Shown here: positions 38,066-46,799 of the stretch, in pieces | How the letters are laid out: each line of letters begins with the position of its first letter | Position numbering within the stretch: position 1 is the stretch's first letter | DNA from: an uncultured Methanolobus sp. | GTDB taxonomy: Archaea > Halobacteriota > Methanosarcinia > Methanosarcinales > Methanosarcinaceae | DNA length: 64,000 nucleotides | Reading direction: 5' to 3' | Assembly (NCBI RefSeq): GCF_963665675.1 | Contig: NZ_OY762426.1 | Location: 1,674,001 to 1,738,000, forward strand | Notes under the pieces: generated by a model | Databases searched by the model: none | Seen by the model: the letters and a program-made list of their open reading frames with translations, nothing else | Told to the model about the DNA's origin: nothing | Program-made: the position numbers and the translations under genes

Positions 38066-38392
38066 ATGGCCAGGTCAAGAAGAAAGAACAAAGCAGTAGC
38101 TCGGAATATTGCACAGGAGCGGATAGAGTATCTTTTCAACCTTGCAAAAAGTGAGTTCTCAGAGAACTCTGAGAAAAGCAAAAGATATGTTGCACTTGCA
38201 CGTAAAATTGGAATGAGGCACAGGATTAGTATTCCTCCCGAGCTTAAAAGAAGCTTTTGCAAAAATTGTGGTTCTTTGCTGGTACCGGGAAACAACTCAA
38301 GGGTACGCCTGAAGGACGAAACTATTATAATGACCTGCCTGACTTGTGGTAATATCAAAAGATATCCTTTTGATAAAGAAAAGAATGAATGA
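38066..38392 (+). CDS. rnp4: RNase P protein component 4 (Rpp21/Rpr2)
   Basis: A 108-residue zinc-binding subunit of archaeal RNase P that matures tRNA 5' ends. The N-terminal helices hold ERIEYLFNLAKSEF and the zinc ribbon is CKNCGSLLVPG...CLTCGNIKRYP, with RKIGMRHRI typical for the family. Confidence 0.95.
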   Translation: MARSRRKNKAVARNIAQERIEYLFNLAKSEFSENSEKSKRYVALARKIGMRHRISIPPELKRSFCKNCGSLLVPGNNSRVRLKDETIIMTCLTCGNIKRYPFDKEKNE

Positions 38393-38626
38393 TCATGGAT
38401 TAATCCATGAGAGTAATTTCATTGCCAGATATGCCACAGCAAATATTATTGCACCCATGGCTAAATAGAGAAATACGTTTCTGAATACTACATCTTTTTC
38501 TGAGCCGGCTTTTATGCCAAGCCCTCCGCAGCATCCACCTCCGCATGATGAGCAGGAAGCATTGCTGTTTGATTCCGATTCTTCATCTGTTTTGTTCAAT
38601 AAAGGAATTACTGTTTTTTCAGACAT
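38393..38626 (-). CDS. Small Cys-rich single-span membrane protein
   Basis: A 77-residue protein with a polar Ser/Asn/Glu-rich N-terminus, a compact CSSCGGGCCGG cluster (about residues 25-35) and a C-terminal transmembrane helix (about 50-74). The cysteine cluster could bind metal. No known family. Its stop codon directly abuts the stop of rnp4 on the other strand. Confidence 0.65.
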   Translation of the reverse strand: MSEKTVIPLLNKTDEESESNSNASCSSCGGGCCGGLGIKAGSEKDVVFRNVFLYLAMGAIIFAVAYLAMKLLSWINP

Positions 38627-38716
38627 TGTACTATATTCTCTCCTTTATTCTATTATGTGTTTTGCCACTGGCGTAATGACTATATTCACTCTGTGATTTT
38701 GGTGTTTAAAAAAGAA

Positions 38717-38801
38717 CGACGAGAGGGGGATTCGAACCCCCGAGGCGCATAGCACCACAGGATTAGCAATCCTGCGCCATACCGGGCTTGGCTATCTCGT
38801 C
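38717..38801 (-). tRNA. tRNA-Ser (GCT)
   Basis: The minus strand folds into a complete cloverleaf with 7-bp acceptor stem GACGAGA/TCTCGTC, anticodon stem-loop GGATTGCTAATCC (anticodon GCT), a long variable arm as in class II tRNAs and a T-arm GGGGGTTCGAATCCCCC. No intron and no encoded CCA. Discriminator base G, as expected for serine. Confidence 0.97.
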
Positions 38802-38914
38802 TTGTTGTAGTGTTCGTTCCTAAATGTAATTCAGGTATTTAACGTTTTCCGGGTTTAAGTGACAGGCACGCCCGAAGTCGTTGCTTTTTTCATAATCAGG
38901 TGGTCTGAAATTTC

Positions 38915-39183
38915 TTCTCCACCCCGCAGCCCTCCAAGCGACGATTGTCTATGGTAGGCCTGCTCCCTTCCGGGCCTGGGCTGGTTCCCACAGTTAAGAT
39001 ACAAGTACATGCTTTCCAGTAAGCACCTATATCAACGTCATCCAAGCAGGACGGGGTTTCTCAGTTGAAATTACAGGTTTGAAAATGGTCCAAACATCTT
39101 CTTCAGGCTTCGTCTCCCGCGTATCGGCGATTTCGGGTTACAGGTAACGCCGGCCTACCCAGACTAGCCTGCCACCCTTAGAT
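38915..39183 (-). ncRNA. Signal recognition particle 7S RNA
   Basis: The minus strand carries the diagnostic helix 8 apical sequence CCCGGAAGGGAGCAGGCC and long complementary arms of an archaeal SRP RNA. A TATA-like ACTTTTATAA lies about 20 bases upstream of the estimated 5' end near 39183. Both ends are approximate; the 3' end may extend to about 38880. It scaffolds SRP19 and SRP54 for co-translational membrane targeting. Confidence 0.9.
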
Positions 39184-39322
39184 AGGCATTACTGGTTATA
39201 AAAGTATCCTTTGTCGGATTTTGTATAACATGTTCAGCTGTATGGGTCGCATCAACATGATCTAAACATGTAAAAGTAATATATAGCATGCTGGACAATA
39301 ATATGCACATAGGAGGTCGAAA

Positions 39323-39562
39323 ATGGAAGAATTGATTGGATTTGTAACTGGTAATAAAAATCGTCAGAAATTGCTTGCTCTTTTAGGTTCCAAACATCAG
39401 CTTGATGCTGGAAAACTTGCTAAGAACATGCATATTGCCCGTCCTTCAGTAGAAAGGATAGTTGAAGAGTTAATCGAAAAAGAGCTGATAGTTCAGGAAT
39501 CGGATATGTACATGCTCACAGAATTAGGTGAATCCCTGGAGCGCAAGGTGCAAAGCATTTAA
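39323..39562 (+). CDS. Winged-helix DNA-binding protein
   Basis: A 79-residue protein that is a single winged helix-turn-helix: NRQKLLALLGSKHQLDAGKLAKNMHIARPSV recognition region and a wing ending in YMLTELGESLER. SD AGGAGG before the ATG. It could be a local regulator, perhaps of the KaiC-like genes that follow, but no target can be read. Confidence 0.85.
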   Translation: MEELIGFVTGNKNRQKLLALLGSKHQLDAGKLAKNMHIARPSVERIVEELIEKELIVQESDMYMLTELGESLERKVQSI

Positions 39563-39600
39563 CTGCTCTTCCCTTTTTTATATTTTGTGTTCCACCAGGA

Positions 39601-40977
39601 TCATATCAGTGTGTCTGTTCTGAGCTTAATCCCTATTTCGGTGATTGCATATTCCTTGATCGAACGTTTATGTTTGGTGCCCCTGGATTTTGTAACACAC
39701 ATGTATCTGCGGTCTCTTGCTTTGGAATTGTGTAATATGAGCACTGAATCCATAATTGATGATATGTCTATTTTTTCGTTTCCCGGGCATTGCGAAGGTG
39801 CAATATCTGTCGTGAAAAGTGAAGTGATATTCTTGCTTTTCAGGTAACTTGTTATGGAATACAGGTACCCTCTGAGTTCAAGTATGTCCGGAATGGATAT
39901 TTCCATATGGTTGGTTCCATCAAAAAAGACTCTTTTTATATTGTTTTCTTCTGTAATCTCTTTGATTCTGTCGGCGTGTTCTGCCGGATATACCTGATTG
40001 GGGTTGGTACAGATAAAATGTAAAAGTCCTTTGTTGATGTATTCTTCCAGATCCCATCCCATTCTTCTGGTATCAAGTATCATTTGATGGGGTGTATCTT
40101 CAAAGGTAACGACCATTGCAGCTTCGTTATTTATCAGTCCCTGAAGTATGAACTGTAATCCGAACAGTTTCTTCCCGGTTCCCGGGATGCCGGCAACCAG
40201 AAGGCTGTTGTACCGGAACAATCCTCCTTCAAACATGCTGTCAAGCCCCGGAATTCCTGTTTCAACCCGGCTGTCTTCAAGATTAATCTTCTTTTCAGGT
40301 CTGAGGTGTGGATAAACAGTAAAACCTGATGAATTTATGTCATACAGGTATTTGTGAGAAGTGATCTCTGAACGCATGCCCGGATCAATTCCTCTCATTT
40401 TTATAAATTCCATGCGATGATCCGCTCTTGCATTTCTGTCCTCTCTGGTCAGATATAATATTCCGTCAGACAGGTAGCTGATCACTGAGTTATGTATCTC
40501 GGATTTGAGCAGTTCTCCTACCAGAAATGTTATCATACTCCTTTCCTGAAGCATGGAATCAAGGGTATAGAAGAATCTCCTTTTTTCCTGCTCAATGAAA
40601 CCATATCCCAGTGGAGTTACAGGATCAATTACCAATCTGTCCGGTTTTATTGATTCCAGTATATTTCCGATCTCGATTAATGTAGTGAGTGGATCTTTCT
40701 CTGCCAGCTGTCTGTTTATTGGGTGGACTTCAAATGAATCTTCGTAAAAATCAAGTGTTGAATTGTAAAGTTTCAGCTTTTCGGAACTCTCTGTTGTGAT
40801 TGGGATATAAAGGGTCTTCTCTCCGTTTTTCGAGGCATTTGATAGCATCTGGAGTGACATGATAGTCTTTCCTACCCCGGATGACCCTGCTATCAGAATG
40901 GTTGAGGGTGACATAATGCCCCCGAGAATTGTATCAAGTCCTTTGATACCACATGAAGTATGTTTCAATTTGTCCAT
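39601..40977 (-). CDS. Two-domain KaiC-like RecA-superfamily ATPase
   Basis: A 458-residue protein with tandem KaiC-type domains. Domain 1 (1-235) starts KHTSCGIKGLDTILGGI with P-loop GSSGVGKT; domain 2 (240-458) starts VETGIPGLDSMFEGG with P-loop GIPGTGKKL, where the usual final Thr/Ser is Lys-Leu. Each has a Walker B-like strand (RLVIDPV and RVFFDGT). Archaeal KaiC relatives act in signalling and motility rather than circadian clocks. No kaiA or kaiB is present. Confidence 0.87.
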   Translation of the reverse strand: MDKLKHTSCGIKGLDTILGGIMSPSTILIAGSSGVGKTIMSLQMLSNASKNGEKTLYIPITTESSEKLKLYNSTLDFYEDSFEVHPINRQLAEKDPLTTLIEIGNILESIKPDRLVIDPVTPLGYGFIEQEKRRFFYTLDSMLQERSMITFLVGELLKSEIHNSVISYLSDGILYLTREDRNARADHRMEFIKMRGIDPGMRSEITSHKYLYDINSSGFTVYPHLRPEKKINLEDSRVETGIPGLDSMFEGGLFRYNSLLVAGIPGTGKKLFGLQFILQGLINNEAAMVVTFEDTPHQMILDTRRMGWDLEEYINKGLLHFICTNPNQVYPAEHADRIKEITEENNIKRVFFDGTNHMEISIPDILELRGYLYSITSYLKSKNITSLFTTDIAPSQCPGNEKIDISSIMDSVLILHNSKARDRRYMCVTKSRGTKHKRSIKEYAITEIGIKLRTDTLI

Positions 40978-41064
40978 TTTATCTCTGGTTTTTTATGGGA
41001 TGGATAATTGTTTATTCGTTAATTTAATATACGCTTTTATATAATTACCTGTTGGTGATAATAG

Positions 41065-41208
41065 ATGAATTACAGATGTCCTGTTTGCGAAGGAAAAATG
41101 AATCGCTGGAGATACCCTGTACTAAAAAGGCATGATCATTTTGGCCGCGCGCTTGCAATTTATAAATGTGTAGAGTGCGGCCATGAAGAGATGTATCCGG
41201 ACCTCTGA
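41065..41208 (+). CDS. Small zinc-ribbon protein (47 residues)
   Basis: A short frame starting ATG at 41065 with two cysteine pairs, CPVC and CVEC (MNYRCPVCEGKMNRW at the start; KCVECGHEEMYPDL at the end), typical of a zinc ribbon, and a basic middle. GGTGAT ten bases upstream may serve as SD. It lies in the divergent/convergent space between the two KaiC-like genes and stops four bases before the end of the second. Confidence 0.65.
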   Translation: MNYRCPVCEGKMNRWRYPVLKRHDHFGRALAIYKCVECGHEEMYPDL

Positions 41209-41212
41209 CCAT

Positions 41213-41992
41213 TTAGAACATTGAATATACTTCTTCGTGAGGATGGATCACAAATCCTCCGGGAGTTATGTCATATGGGTGAATTTTCTTGCTGTGGTCG
41301 GACCCTCTCATCTTGTATATCTCCATACTTCGCATCCTCACGTTCTCATGCCTCTTGTAATATAGTACTATGGTACCGTCAGTGACGAAATTTTCCACTC
41401 CGAAGCGGGATGGTTTGGATTCATCAATGAGTTCACATGTCATCATGGAAGTCAGGCCGATTACTTCTAGTGTGGTACTGAGTTTCAGGAGTTCAATCCT
41501 GATTTTTGCAGGGTCCTGCAGATAAAAACTGACCGATGTCGTGGAATCGACAAGTGCACGCTTTGCGTTGATCTCTTCCTGCGTTGCGATAATCTGGTCC
41601 ATCATGGATCTGATATCAAAAGGTCTGACATCTACATATTTTTCCTGGGAAGGAATGCCAATCTTTGTGGAACATGCATCTATGATTACAAGCTTATTCT
41701 CATCCTCAAGCGCCTGAAGGTCCCATCCGAACTTCAGGACATTTTCCCTTATCTGTTCGGGTCTTTCCTCTGTTGCCACAATTATTCCGTTTTCTCCGTA
41801 TTTCGTAATTCCGTTATAGATAAATTGTATGGAGAAATTTGTTTTCCCCGCACCGGATGTACCGGATATGAGGTATGTCCTGTCACGTATAAGGCCGCCG
41901 CCGCATAATTCATCAAAACCGGGAATGCCGGTTTTGACACGATTTGTTTCGTCATCCATTGATATTTCTTCAGAAACTGCACCATCGAACAT
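41213..41992 (-). CDS. Single-domain KaiC-like ATPase
   Basis: A 259-residue RecA-superfamily ATPase of the KaiC/RadA-like group: KTGIPGFDELCGGGLIRD, P-loop GTSGAGKT (about residue 44), ATEERPEQIR, and Walker B RALVDSTTS. It resembles domain 2 of the neighbour at 39601. Probable signalling ATPase; binding partner unknown. Confidence 0.87.
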   Translation of the reverse strand: MFDGAVSEEISMDDETNRVKTGIPGFDELCGGGLIRDRTYLISGTSGAGKTNFSIQFIYNGITKYGENGIIVATEERPEQIRENVLKFGWDLQALEDENKLVIIDACSTKIGIPSQEKYVDVRPFDIRSMMDQIIATQEEINAKRALVDSTTSVSFYLQDPAKIRIELLKLSTTLEVIGLTSMMTCELIDESKPSRFGVENFVTDGTIVLYYKRHENVRMRSMEIYKMRGSDHSKKIHPYDITPGGFVIHPHEEVYSMF

Positions 41993-42307
41993 TTTATTGT
42001 TTCACTCCTAATGATTGGTAATTCCCTCATTGATTATGTCGAAAATTTTATGGATATTGCCAGACTTTTATTTTCATGTCCCTTTTATGTAATAACATAT
42101 ATAAATATGTTGAACTATTTCGTCTTTAATGACATTGTTTTTACCATTTTTTGCGAAAAATCAATTTTTCACATCGACGATTTGCGAAGCTAATTTCATG
42201 ATTTGCCTGTTTTTCCCTCTGCATTTCAAAACGAGTTCGACATTTACCGTCGAATGCATCGATGTTTGCCAATGCAATGCGATAATTGTTCTGATTTAGA
42301 CCACAAA

Positions 42308-42494
42308 AGATTTAATACGGCAATTGTTTAATAGAACACTTGTAATCCAATATGACGGGATTAGGAGGGTGATGAAGTCTCCTTCGGCAATGGACGAACT
42401 CCAATGTTTGTCTGTGGTCAGAAGACTAATAGGGCGAAATTCGCTTTATTCTTTGATTCTCACTCTTTAATATGAATAAATACGGAGGAAAATA
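42308..42494 (+). promoter_or_regulatory. Promoter and long leader of the S-layer gene
   Basis: A TATA-like GATTTAATACGG at about 42308-42319 would give a transcript start near 42340 and a leader of roughly 155 bases. The leader has an AGGAGGGTG motif followed by a 32-codon open frame (42372-42470), a small GAAG/CTTC hairpin, and just before the gene the SD TACGGAGGAAA. A long leader fits a highly expressed S-layer mRNA. The rest of the 41993-42307 gap is AT-rich and shows no gene. Confidence 0.5.
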
Positions 42495-44522
42495 ATGAAA
42501 AGATTTACAACAATCGCATTAGTTGCTCTTCTTGCTCTTGCTGCATTAGTAGTGCCGGCAACAGCTGTAGATGCAACAGTAGAAGTGCGTAGTTCCATAT
42601 TCAATGGTACTAACTTTGAAGATATCATCAGCCAGCAGTCAGGAGACGGCACCATCTTAATAAACAGCATAAACTTTGCTGGTTTCTGGTATGATATCGA
42701 TGACGACCTTGCAAGTGAAACACTCACAATTGTAAACACAACTACCGGAAACGCTATTGATGAAGATGAGCTGATTTACAACGCCTCAATCGTCCAGGCT
42801 GACTACGAAGCTGACTTTGCCGGCGAAACTGACGTAACTGGTGACGACAACATGACTTTCCCACTCGTTGGTCTCTTTGCTGATAAGTACGTTCCAACCG
42901 CAGATGATGATGCAGGAGAGCTTGTAAAGCTCCTTCTTGACACCGATGACAAGTACACACTCAGAACCGGTTCCGCACTCGAGCTCGCTGGTGGTTATGA
43001 ACTTACCGCAAAGCAGATCGATGTAGAAGGTGACAAGGTCTGGATGGAACTCTCCAAGGACGGAGAATTCGTAGAAGATGAAGTTATTGATGTAACTAAT
43101 GGCGAAGCAACCTGGGACTACGACGTTGATGTCGGCGATCAGTCCGATGTAATTGTCTTCAGGGTACTCATCACTGATGTATTTCAGGGTCAGGTAGACA
43201 GCCTTGCTGTTGTCGAAGGTCTCTGGCTTGTAGACTACGAGAACATCATGGAAATTGAAACATCTGATGAGTTTGGAGAACTTGAAGTTAAATCCGTAGG
43301 TTCCACAATCGAAATGAAGAACTCAGGTACCATCACACTCTCTAATGACAAAACAGTCGAAATTGCAAAAGGACTTAAGTTCGTAACAGCAGATTCTGAT
43401 GCTGGTGACCTCAGGTTCTCTCTTGTAAAGGAATACACTGAAGCAGGTACCTATGAGGTAAGAGGTACAATCGCAACAGGTGATAAGATATGGACCACTA
43501 ACGACTTTGCTGGATTCTGGTATGATCTTGATGACAACAAGGGTTCAGAAGAACTTAATGTTACTACTTCTGGTACTTCTGTATATGAAGACAAGATGAC
43601 CTACACTTCCACAATTGTTCAGTCTGACTATGAAGGAGACTTTGCTGGAGAGACAGATAACACTGACACTTCAACAAACACCTCATTCCCAATCATTGGT
43701 CTTTTTGCAGAGGAATATGTTGCAACAGATGACAGTGATGCAGGGGAACTTGTAAAACTCCTTCTCGACACCGATGACAAGTACACACTCAGAACCGGTT
43801 CCGCACTCGAGCTCGCTGGTGGTTATGAACTTACCGCAAAGCAGATCGATGTAGATGGTAACAAGGTCTGGATGGAACTTTCCAAGGACGGAGAATTCGT
43901 AGAAGATGAAGTTATCGATGTAAGTAATGGCGAATCAACCTGGGACTACGATGTTGATGTCGGTGACCAGAGCGATGTAATTGTCTTCAGGGTACTCATC
44001 ACTGATGTATTCCAGGGCCAGGTAGACAGCCTTGCTGTTGTCGAAGGTCTCTGGCTTGTAGACTACGAGAACATCATGGAAATTGAAACATCTGATGAGT
44101 TTGGAGAATTTGAGGTCGATGAAGTAGGTTCTTCAATTATCATGAGGAACTCAGGTACAATCACTCTCTCAAGAGACAAGGAAATCACTCTTGCAGAAGA
44201 CTTCAAGATCAAGACAGCAGACAACTCTACACTCAGATACTATCCATTCGTCGAGAGAACAATCGGTGACGCACCAGAAGTAACACCTGGTGATGATGAC
44301 GAAGAACCAGAAATACCTGGTGAGAATGGTACTGATGTAATTGGCGGCGAAGATGAGCAGCCACCTGCTGGCGATGATACTGAGCAGCCACCTGCTGGCG
44401 ATGATACTGAGCAGCCACCTGCTGATGAACCAGGAGAGAAAGAACCTGATACTCCTGGATTCGAAGCAGTCTTTGCAGTAGCTGGTCTTCTTGCAGTAGC
44501 ATACCTCGTCAGAAGAAACTAA
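42495..44522 (+). CDS. Major S-layer protein with two Methanosarcina S-layer domains and PGF-CTERM
   Basis: A 675-residue envelope protein. Residues 1-24 are a signal peptide ending at ATA. Two copies of the Methanosarcinales S-layer domain follow at about 27-300 and 303-585, each with a GFWYD.DD start and LEL.GGYELTAKQIDV. A threonine-poor acidic spacer has tandem EQPPAGDDT repeats. The C-terminus TPGFEAVFAVAGLL with a positively charged end is a PGF-CTERM signal, processed by archaeosortase A and replaced by a lipid anchor in known systems. N-glycosylation sequons are present. It is the likely main cell-wall protein. Confidence 0.95.
   Translation: MKRFTTIALVALLALAALVVPATAVDATVEVRSSIFNGTNFEDIISQQSGDGTILINSINFAGFWYDIDDDLASETLTIVNTTTGNAIDEDELIYNASIVQADYEADFAGETDVTGDDNMTFPLVGLFADKYVPTADDDAGELVKLLLDTDDKYTLRTGSALELAGGYELTAKQIDVEGDKVWMELSKDGEFVEDEVIDVTNGEATWDYDVDVGDQSDVIVFRVLITDVFQGQVDSLAVVEGLWLVDYENIMEIETSDEFGELEVKSVGSTIEMKNSGTITLSNDKTVEIAKGLKFVTADSDAGDLRFSLVKEYTEAGTYEVRGTIATGDKIWTTNDFAGFWYDLDDNKGSEELNVTTSGTSVYEDKMTYTSTIVQSDYEGDFAGETDNTDTSTNTSFPIIGLFAEEYVATDDSDAGELVKLLLDTDDKYTLRTGSALELAGGYELTAKQIDVDGNKVWMELSKDGEFVEDEVIDVSNGESTWDYDVDVGDQSDVIVFRVLITDVFQGQVDSLAVVEGLWLVDYENIMEIETSDEFGEFEVDEVGSSIIMRNSGTITLSRDKEITLAEDFKIKTADNSTLRYYPFVERTIGDAPEVTPGDDDEEPEIPGENGTDVIGGEDEQPPAGDDTEQPPAGDDTEQPPADEPGEKEPDTPGFEAVFAVAGLLAVAYLVRRN
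42918..44110 (+). repeat. Near-identical internal DNA repeat of the S-layer gene
   Basis: The 3' halves of the two S-layer domains, about 42918-43282 and 43746-44110, are nearly identical at DNA level, offset by 828 bases (276 codons). Long stretches match including third-codon positions. The 5' halves of the domains are much more diverged. Confidence 0.85.
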
Positions 44523-44534
44523 ATATCTAAAATG

Positions 44535-44569
44535 AAGAAGGGTTAATCCCTTCTTGCACTCTTTTTTTG
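44535..44569 (+). terminator. Terminator of the S-layer gene
   Basis: A perfect 8-bp stem AAGAAGGG/CCCTTCTT with a TTAAT loop, followed by a run of seven T's, 13 bases after the stop codon. Confidence 0.8.
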
Positions 44570-44601
44570 TTATTAAAATAATGATTTCAAGAGGTGTAAC
44601 C

Positions 44602-45258
44602 ATGAAAAAAATCATTTTGGTTTTAATTCTAAGTCTTTTGGTATTGTCTATGTCCGGTTGCACGGATGAAGTTGCAGATGAATCTCCTGCAGATTCCGAT
44701 ACGCCAGCAGATAATGTTTCAGATTCGGCAGATGTGATGCCGGGAGACAGTGCAAATTCAGATGTGCAGGCTGCAGATAATGTTTCGGATTCAGTAGATA
44801 CTATAAATGACTCTGCAGTGATTGCTGACCTTATTCCTGAGGATGATATTCCTGAAAATTTCGAGTTACTTGGTATCCGCAACCTGACTGCTGAAGACGT
44901 AGGCGATGATTACGTATCCATAGATGGTACTCTTGGGGGATTAGAGGGTCTCTATATGTATATGGACTCCACAGACCTTTACATTGATATCATTGAAACA
45001 AGCAGTAATGAATCTGCTGAGAATTTCATAACTATGTACAAAGCAGAATTCAAGAGCCTTGCAGTTGGTGATAGATTTACTAATGTATCTGTAAATGGGC
45101 ATGCTGCTGTACGAATACTTGAATATGCAACAGTCGGAACGGAACATGTTGGAAGATATACTTACATATGGAATAATGGTAAGTTTGTCTTTGTTGTAAG
45201 TGGTGCAACAGAAAATACAGATGTATTACTTGCGCTGGCCGAATCTACTGGATATTGA
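44602..45258 (+). CDS. Exported lipoprotein
   Basis: A 218-residue lipoprotein. The N-terminus is MKKIILVLILSLLVLSMSGC with a clear lipobox, so the mature protein is lipid-anchored at Cys20. An acidic, Ala/Asp/Ser-rich linker contains two ADNVSDS repeats. The C-terminal domain (about 75-218) is alpha/beta; no named family recognised. The ATG at 44602 has GAGGTG upstream; the longer frame from 44554 is less likely. It follows the S-layer gene but beyond its terminator. Confidence 0.8.
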   Translation: MKKIILVLILSLLVLSMSGCTDEVADESPADSDTPADNVSDSADVMPGDSANSDVQAADNVSDSVDTINDSAVIADLIPEDDIPENFELLGIRNLTAEDVGDDYVSIDGTLGGLEGLYMYMDSTDLYIDIIETSSNESAENFITMYKAEFKSLAVGDRFTNVSVNGHAAVRILEYATVGTEHVGRYTYIWNNGKFVFVVSGATENTDVLLALAESTGY

Positions 45259-45358
45259 TCCAGGTCAATATCCTTTTCAGGCCACTTTTTATTATTTAGA
45301 CAGTATCTCTTTCAATCGATATGCTTTAATATGACTTAATCCTACTAGGTGCTGCACT

Positions 45359-45469
45359 GCCCGGATAGCCTAGTTGGTTGGGGCGCCAGACTCATAGGGA
45401 ATAAAATTCCGTGCGTCCAAAATCTCCTGAGATATCTGGAGGTCGCGTGTTCGAGTCACGCTCCGGGCA
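45359..45469 (+). tRNA. tRNA-Met (CAT) with an intron in the anticodon loop
   Basis: Acceptor GCCCGGA/TCCGGGC, anticodon stem CCAGA/TCTGG, T-arm GCGTGTTCGAGTCACGC. Anticodon CAT is followed by a roughly 36-base intron at the canonical 37/38 position. The intron could be excised by the archaeal bulge-helix-bulge endonuclease. Initiator features are not seen; it is probably elongator Met, though tRNA-Ile2 (CAT) cannot be excluded. Its 3' end is the left attachment site of the provirus. Confidence 0.88.
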
Positions 45470-45473
45470 TTCT
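45459..45473 (+). repeat. attL, left attachment repeat
   Basis: CGCTCCGGGCATTCT, the last bases of tRNA-Met plus four more. The first 11 bases match the right copy perfectly; 14 of 15 match overall. The tRNA gene stays complete on the host side. Confidence 0.85.
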
Positions 45474-45542
45474 ACTTTTAATTTGGTTCACTTTCACTTC
45501 GCTTAGGTTTAGACTTTTAACAATTATAGCGATGTGTGTATC

Positions 45543-46694
45543 ATGCCTTTGTATGATTATGATAAAATGCTCTCTACTGCTGAAGAACGAGTTCGTAAAG
45601 CTGATTATTGCGAGGAGAATAAAGAACTGATCTTCAAATTTGAGAGATCTCTTTTTTTGGAAGGGTTGAAGAAACCCCGTATTTTGAAATATGTCAGTCA
45701 ATTAAACGTAATGGCTGAGTGGCATGATTTTAAGTTTAGTGAAGTTACCAGGGAAGATATTGAGATATTATACGAGACAATTGCAAAATCAGACCGCAAG
45801 GAATACACAAAGCATGATTATTTGATTGCAATTAAGAGGTTTTTTAGGTGGATGAATGGAGGTAAGGACCCAGAATATACAGAATGGATCAATCCCAAAA
45901 TTAAGAATCCTACCAAGTTACCTGAAGAACTACTCACCGAAGAAGATATCATATCAATGATTCAGGCCGCAGCTCATCCAAGGGATAAGGCCATTATTGC
46001 ACTGTTCTGGGATGCAGGGGGCAGAACCGGAGAATTAGGAAACCTGAAGATTAAACATATTGTTTTTGATAGGTATGGTGCTGTTGCTATTGTTGATGGT
46101 AAAACAGGAATGAGAAGAATTAGGCTTGTGTCATCTGTACCGTACATTGCTGCATGGCTTGATATACACCCCCATAAAGACGATCCGGAATCATACCTAT
46201 GGGTTGGTATTGGAATAAGGGGAAGAGGCAAACAGCTTAACTATGCAGCTCTCAGAATGCAGATTAAGAGGATAGCAGAGAAGGCAGGCATAAAGAAAAG
46301 AGTGTATAATCATCTTTTCAGGCATTCAAGGAGCACAAATCTAGCTCAGTACCTTACAGAATCTCAGATGAAGGAGCACCTGGGATGGACACAGGATTCC
46401 AAGATGGCCGCTATTTACGTGCATATGTCAGGAAAACAGACAGATACTGCGATATTAAAAATGCATGGCATTGTCAAGGAAGAGGACGACATGCCGCAAC
46501 TTACAACGAGATTATGCCCACGTTGTAAGCAGGTTAACGGTCCAACGTCTGACTTTTGTTCCAGGTGCGGGATGGCTCTTACGGTTGATGTTGCTGTTGA
46601 TGTAGAGAAGAAGCGTTCTGATATTGCTATTGCTCTGATGGAGCTTGTAGAGAAGGACCCGGAAGTTGCCAAGATTCTGAAAGACGCTCTTTAA
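45543..46694 (+). CDS. int: Tyrosine recombinase (integrase) with C-terminal zinc ribbon
   Basis: A 383-residue integrase. N-terminal SAM-like core-binding domain (about 15-105), then the catalytic domain with Arg in DAGGRTGELGNLKIKH, HLFRHSRST (HxxR) and the nucleophile in AAIYVHMS. A zinc ribbon, CPRCKQVNGP...CSRCGM, is attached at the C-terminus, followed by a short helix. The gene starts about 75 bases from the tRNA end and reads away from it. It is intact and not split at the att site, unlike SSV-type integrases. ATG 45543 chosen; GTG 45534 in the same frame is possible. Confidence 0.93.
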   Translation: MPLYDYDKMLSTAEERVRKADYCEENKELIFKFERSLFLEGLKKPRILKYVSQLNVMAEWHDFKFSEVTREDIEILYETIAKSDRKEYTKHDYLIAIKRFFRWMNGGKDPEYTEWINPKIKNPTKLPEELLTEEDIISMIQAAAHPRDKAIIALFWDAGGRTGELGNLKIKHIVFDRYGAVAIVDGKTGMRRIRLVSSVPYIAAWLDIHPHKDDPESYLWVGIGIRGRGKQLNYAALRMQIKRIAEKAGIKKRVYNHLFRHSRSTNLAQYLTESQMKEHLGWTQDSKMAAIYVHMSGKQTDTAILKMHGIVKEEDDMPQLTTRLCPRCKQVNGPTSDFCSRCGMALTVDVAVDVEKKRSDIAIALMELVEKDPEVAKILKDAL

Positions 46695-46799
46695 TCATGT
46701 TATAAACATGGTTTTATGTATAAGCACAAGTAGTCTAGGTAATTCACATAATCTATATACAAAACATTTTTTAATGGTGGTACATCAAAAAACAATCAA

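Noticed and set aside
42365-42430. C/D-box small RNA in the S-layer leader
   Set aside because: A GTGATGA box is present, but no CTGA D box with terminal stem follows at the right distance.
44169-44882. 237-codon minus-strand frame over the end of the S-layer gene
   Set aside because: It mirrors the repetitive acidic S-layer tail and the lipoprotein start; codon pattern and lack of a start signal make it a shadow.
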